A stretch of 9,859 bases of DNA from Candidatus Krumholzibacteriia bacterium. Its GTDB lineage: Bacteria > Krumholzibacteriota > Krumholzibacteriia > LZORAL124-64-63. The notes below the pieces were generated by a model, which ran no database searches, had not been told where the DNA came from, and worked only from the letters and a program-made list of their open reading frames with translations. Below, piece by piece: positions 6,628-9,859 of this stretch. Position numbers and translations under genes: made by a program. The DNA is taken from NCBI GenBank assembly GCA_028718575.1, contig JAQULN010000070.1, positions 1-9,859 on the forward strand, in the 5' to 3' direction. Each line of letters starts with the position of its first letter. Position 1 is the stretch's first letter.

Positions 6628-6846
6628 ATGACGACAGAATTCCCGTACATGGAAGTCGATTCGGAGCTTTGCAAGGGATGCCAGCTATGCATCGATGTCT
6701 GCCCCAAGGGGGTCATCGCCATCAGCGATAAGCTCAACAGCTACAGCTACCACCCGGCCTACTACACCGGCGAGGGCTGCACCGGCTGCGGTCTGTGCTT
6801 CTATGCATGCCCCGAACCGGGCGCGATCCGGGTCGTCAAACCTTGA
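6628..6846 (+). CDS. Delta (two-[4Fe-4S] ferredoxin) subunit of 2-oxoacid:ferredoxin oxidoreductase
   Basis: A 72-residue bacterial-type ferredoxin, probably the electron-transfer (delta) subunit of the enzyme encoded by the next two genes; it would carry electrons from the thiamine-site cluster to free ferredoxin. Two complete cluster motifs are visible: CKGCQLCIDVCP (Cys15, 18, 21, 25) and CTGCGLCFYACP (Cys51, 54, 57, 61). The N-terminus FPYMEVDSELCKGC resembles KorD/VorD-type subunits. The ATG at 6628 follows GAGGTGG (6616-6622); an in-frame ATG at 6583 has no ribosome site. It stops 16 bases before the alpha gene. A free ferredoxin is possible but less likely given this position. Confidence 0.9.
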   Translation: MTTEFPYMEVDSELCKGCQLCIDVCPKGVIAISDKLNSYSYHPAYYTGEGCTGCGLCFYACPEPGAIRVVKP

Positions 6847-6862
6847 GGACGGGGGTTCCACC

Positions 6863-7923
6863 ATGGCCAGACAATTCATGAAAGGCAACGATGCCATCAT
6901 TCTGGGAGCCCTGGCCGCCGGTTGCCGCGCCTACTACGGGTATCCCATCACTCCGGCCAGCGAGATCGCCCACGCCGCCTCCCTGCATTTCCCCGCCCTC
7001 GGCGGGGTCTTCATCCAGGCGGAGAGTGAGGTCGCGGCGATCAACATGGTCTACGGCACGGCGGGCATGGGCATCCGCGCGATGACCGCCTCCTCGTCGC
7101 CAGGTTTCAGCCTCAAACAAGAAGGACTCAGCTATATCGCCGGCGCCGAGCTGCCGTGTGTCGTCGTCAACATCGTTCGCGGCGGCCCGGGTCTTGGCAA
7201 CATTGCTCCCGAGCAGGCCGACTACTTCCAGATCACCAAAGGCGGCGGCCACGGCAACTACCGATTGATCGCCCTGGCGCCCAACAGCGCTCAGGAAATG
7301 TGCAACCTGACCATGCTGGCCTTCGACCTCGCGGACAAGTACCGCAACCCGGCCTGCATCATGGCCGACGGCATCACCGGTCAGATGATGGAGGTCGTGG
7401 ACATTCCCGAGCCGAAACCGATTCCCTTCGATCATCGCAGCTGGGCCGTGCACGGCGATGCGCAGACGCGGCAGAACCTGATCAGCTCGATCTTCTTGGA
7501 ACCGGAGGAGCTGGAGAAGCACAACCTGAAGCTGGACCGAAAGTATCGTGAGATCATGGCGCACGAAGTCCGCCACGAGACTTACCGTACCGAGGACGCG
7601 GACCTCGTGGTGGTGGCCTACGGTGTCACGAGTCGTATCGTCTATTCGGCGATCGACCAGGCGCGGGAGGCCGGGCTGAAGGTGGGTCTGCTCCGCCCGA
7701 TCACGATCTGGCCGTTCCCGAGCCAGGCCGTGGCGGAAGCGGCGCAGAAAGCGAAACAGATTCTGGTCGTGGAGCTCTCCACCGGCCAGATGGTCGAGGA
7801 CGTGCAACTGGCGGTCCTGGGCCGCTGTCCGGTCCATTTCTACGGGCGGTGCGGCGGCATGGTGCCCAGCAGCAACGAGATCCTCAGCGAATGCGAACGG
7901 ATCCTGGCGGGAGGTAAGAACTG

Positions 7924-7924
<1 letters not shown>
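6863..7924 (+). CDS. vorB: 2-oxoacid:ferredoxin oxidoreductase alpha subunit, VorB type
   Basis: A 353-residue alpha subunit carrying the pyrimidine-binding part of the thiamine diphosphate site and the following domain II. The N-terminal MKGNDAI and YYGYPITPASEI (24-35), the acidic IQAESEVAAINM (51-62) and SSSPGFSLKQEGLSYIAGAELP (77-98) are characteristic, as are VRGGPGLGN (105-113) and KYRNPACIMADG. The C-terminal part (about 235-353) includes VVVAYGVTSRIVYSAI and LLRPITIWPFP, the domain that contacts CoA in relatives. Length and motifs resemble subunits annotated as 3-methyl-2-oxobutanoate dehydrogenase VorB more than the longer KorA. The expected reaction is branched 2-oxoacid + CoA + oxidised ferredoxin to acyl-CoA + CO2 + reduced ferredoxin. 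GGGGG at 6851-6855 precedes the ATG. Its TGA shares one base with the next ATG, indicating translational coupling. Exact substrate (2-oxoisovalerate or 2-oxoglutarate) is not settled. Confidence 0.88.
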
Positions 7925-9345
<1,421 letters not shown>

Positions 9346-9372
9346 CCGCGGAGAGTTCGTTGCGTGTTCGAT

Positions 9373-9400
9373 CGGGCCCCGCCGCTTGTGGCGGGGCCCG
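9373..9400 (+). terminator. Strong GC hairpin after the oxidoreductase operon, probable terminator
   Basis: A perfect 11-bp stem, CGGGCCCCGCC (9373-9383) with GGCGGGGCCCG (9390-9400), encloses the 6-base loop GCTTGT. It begins 28 bases after the stop of the beta-gamma gene, where operon termination is expected. Only a short TTT follows (9406-9408), so it is not a textbook intrinsic terminator; it may need Rho or act by stabilising the 3' end of the transcript. Confidence 0.6.
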
Positions 9401-9421
9401 CGGCGTTTGCGGCACAGGCGC

Positions 9422-9450
9422 TTGACATGGACGCCGGTCCCCGACACTCT
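9422..9450 (+). promoter_or_regulatory. Possible sigma70 promoter for the response regulator gene
   Basis: TTGACA at 9422-9427 is a perfect -35 hexamer, placed 58 bases before the regulator ATG and downstream of the operon hairpin. At 17 bases the -10 position reads CACTCT (9445-9450), a poor match, so the promoter would be weak or activator-dependent. Confidence 0.3.
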
Positions 9451-9485
9451 TGCCGCTGTCGCGAGACACCCCGGCGGAGGCCGTC

Positions 9486-9859
9486 ATGCAGGAACTCCAC
9501 AACGTATCCGGCGCCGCCGGGTCCAGACCGCAGATCCTGGTCGTCGACGACGAGCCGGAACTGTGCCGCGCCCTCGATAAGTTATTGACACGTAACGGAT
9601 ATAGCGTTTTGACGGCGCTCGACGGCGAGCAGGCGTTGGCGATCCTGCGCCAGCACGACGTCCACCTGGTGCTGACCGATCTGGTCATGCCGAAGATGGG
9701 CGGCCTGGACCTGTTGAGAGCGGGCCGCGTGCTCTCGCCGGGTACGGAGTTCGTGGTGATCACCGGGCACGGCACGATCGAGGCGGCTGTCGATGCCATG
9801 AAGCTCGGCGCGTACGATTTCGTCGAGAAGCCGTTCACGTCGGCGGTCACACTCAAGAC
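9486..9859 (+). CDS. Response regulator receiver domain, probably NtrC family (3' partial)
   Basis: The frame opens at ATG 9486, with GGAGG at 9476-9480 and a 5-base spacer, and runs off the window after 124 codons without a stop. The visible part is one receiver domain after a short N-terminal extension (about 15 residues): acidic pair Asp21-Asp22 in ILVVDDEPELC, phosphoacceptor Asp65 in VLTDLVMPKMGGLDLL, Thr93 in VVITGHGT and Lys115 in FVEKPF. The segment GHGTIEAAVDAMKLGAYDFVEKPF is typical of NtrC-type regulators, which continue into a sigma54-activating AAA+ domain and a helix-turn-helix; the output domain lies outside the window. Whether it pairs with the hybrid kinase at 4104-5516, 4 kb away, cannot be told. 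Receiver call is near certain; NtrC family is inferred from the receiver only. Confidence 0.88.
   Translation, partial: MQELHNVSGAAGSRPQILVVDDEPELCRALDKLLTRNGYSVLTALDGEQALAILRQHDVHLVLTDLVMPKMGGLDLLRAGRVLSPGTEFVVITGHGTIEAAVDAMKLGAYDFVEKPFTSAVTLK

Overview
The window is GC-rich, densely coding bacterial DNA. Gene content suggests a Gram-negative bacterium with anaerobic or facultatively anaerobic energy metabolism: a sodium-pumping acyl-CoA decarboxylase, a ferredoxin-reducing branched-chain 2-oxoacid oxidoreductase, a signal-peptide-bearing membrane subunit and two-component signalling proteins. I cannot name the lineage from the sequence alone; a proteobacterium or another GC-rich Gram-negative phylum would both fit.

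Region 1 (1-3933, + strand) is an operon for a biotin-dependent, Na+-translocating decarboxylase, most likely methylmalonyl-CoA decarboxylase. In order it holds the carboxyltransferase (MmdA type, 5' end cut by the window), an OadG/MmdD-like small membrane subunit enlarged by a periplasmic domain, the biotin carrier (MmdC type) and the membrane Na+ pump (MmdB/OadB type). Together these would convert methylmalonyl-CoA to propionyl-CoA plus CO2 and export Na+.

Region 2 (3931-4092) is a 162-bp near-palindrome with 34-bp arms (32/34 identical) bounded by TA on both sides. It looks like a non-autonomous miniature element of the TA-target type. It sits exactly in the mmdB stop codon and between two convergent genes. 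Region 3 (4104-5516, - strand) is a membrane-anchored hybrid histidine kinase with a C-terminal receiver domain and an atypical residue after the phosphoacceptor histidine.

Region 4 (5517-5708) is a divergent promoter region, followed by an enoyl-CoA hydratase (5709-6491). Region 5 (6628-9345) is a tight operon of delta ferredoxin, VorB-type alpha subunit and a fused beta-gamma subunit, forming a 2-oxoacid:ferredoxin oxidoreductase, probably for 2-oxoisovalerate and related branched 2-oxoacids. A strong GC-rich hairpin follows. Region 6 (9486-end) is the start of a response regulator, probably of the NtrC type, cut by the window edge.

The metabolic genes can be read as one route: branched-chain 2-oxoacids are oxidised to acyl-CoA with reduction of ferredoxin, enoyl-CoA intermediates are hydrated, and the propionyl-/methylmalonyl-CoA node is coupled to a Na+ gradient. 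That linkage is inference from gene proximity. I see no phage, defence or CRISPR system. The least ordinary items are the domain-enlarged OadG subunit, the palindromic element in the stop codon, and the beta-gamma fusion.
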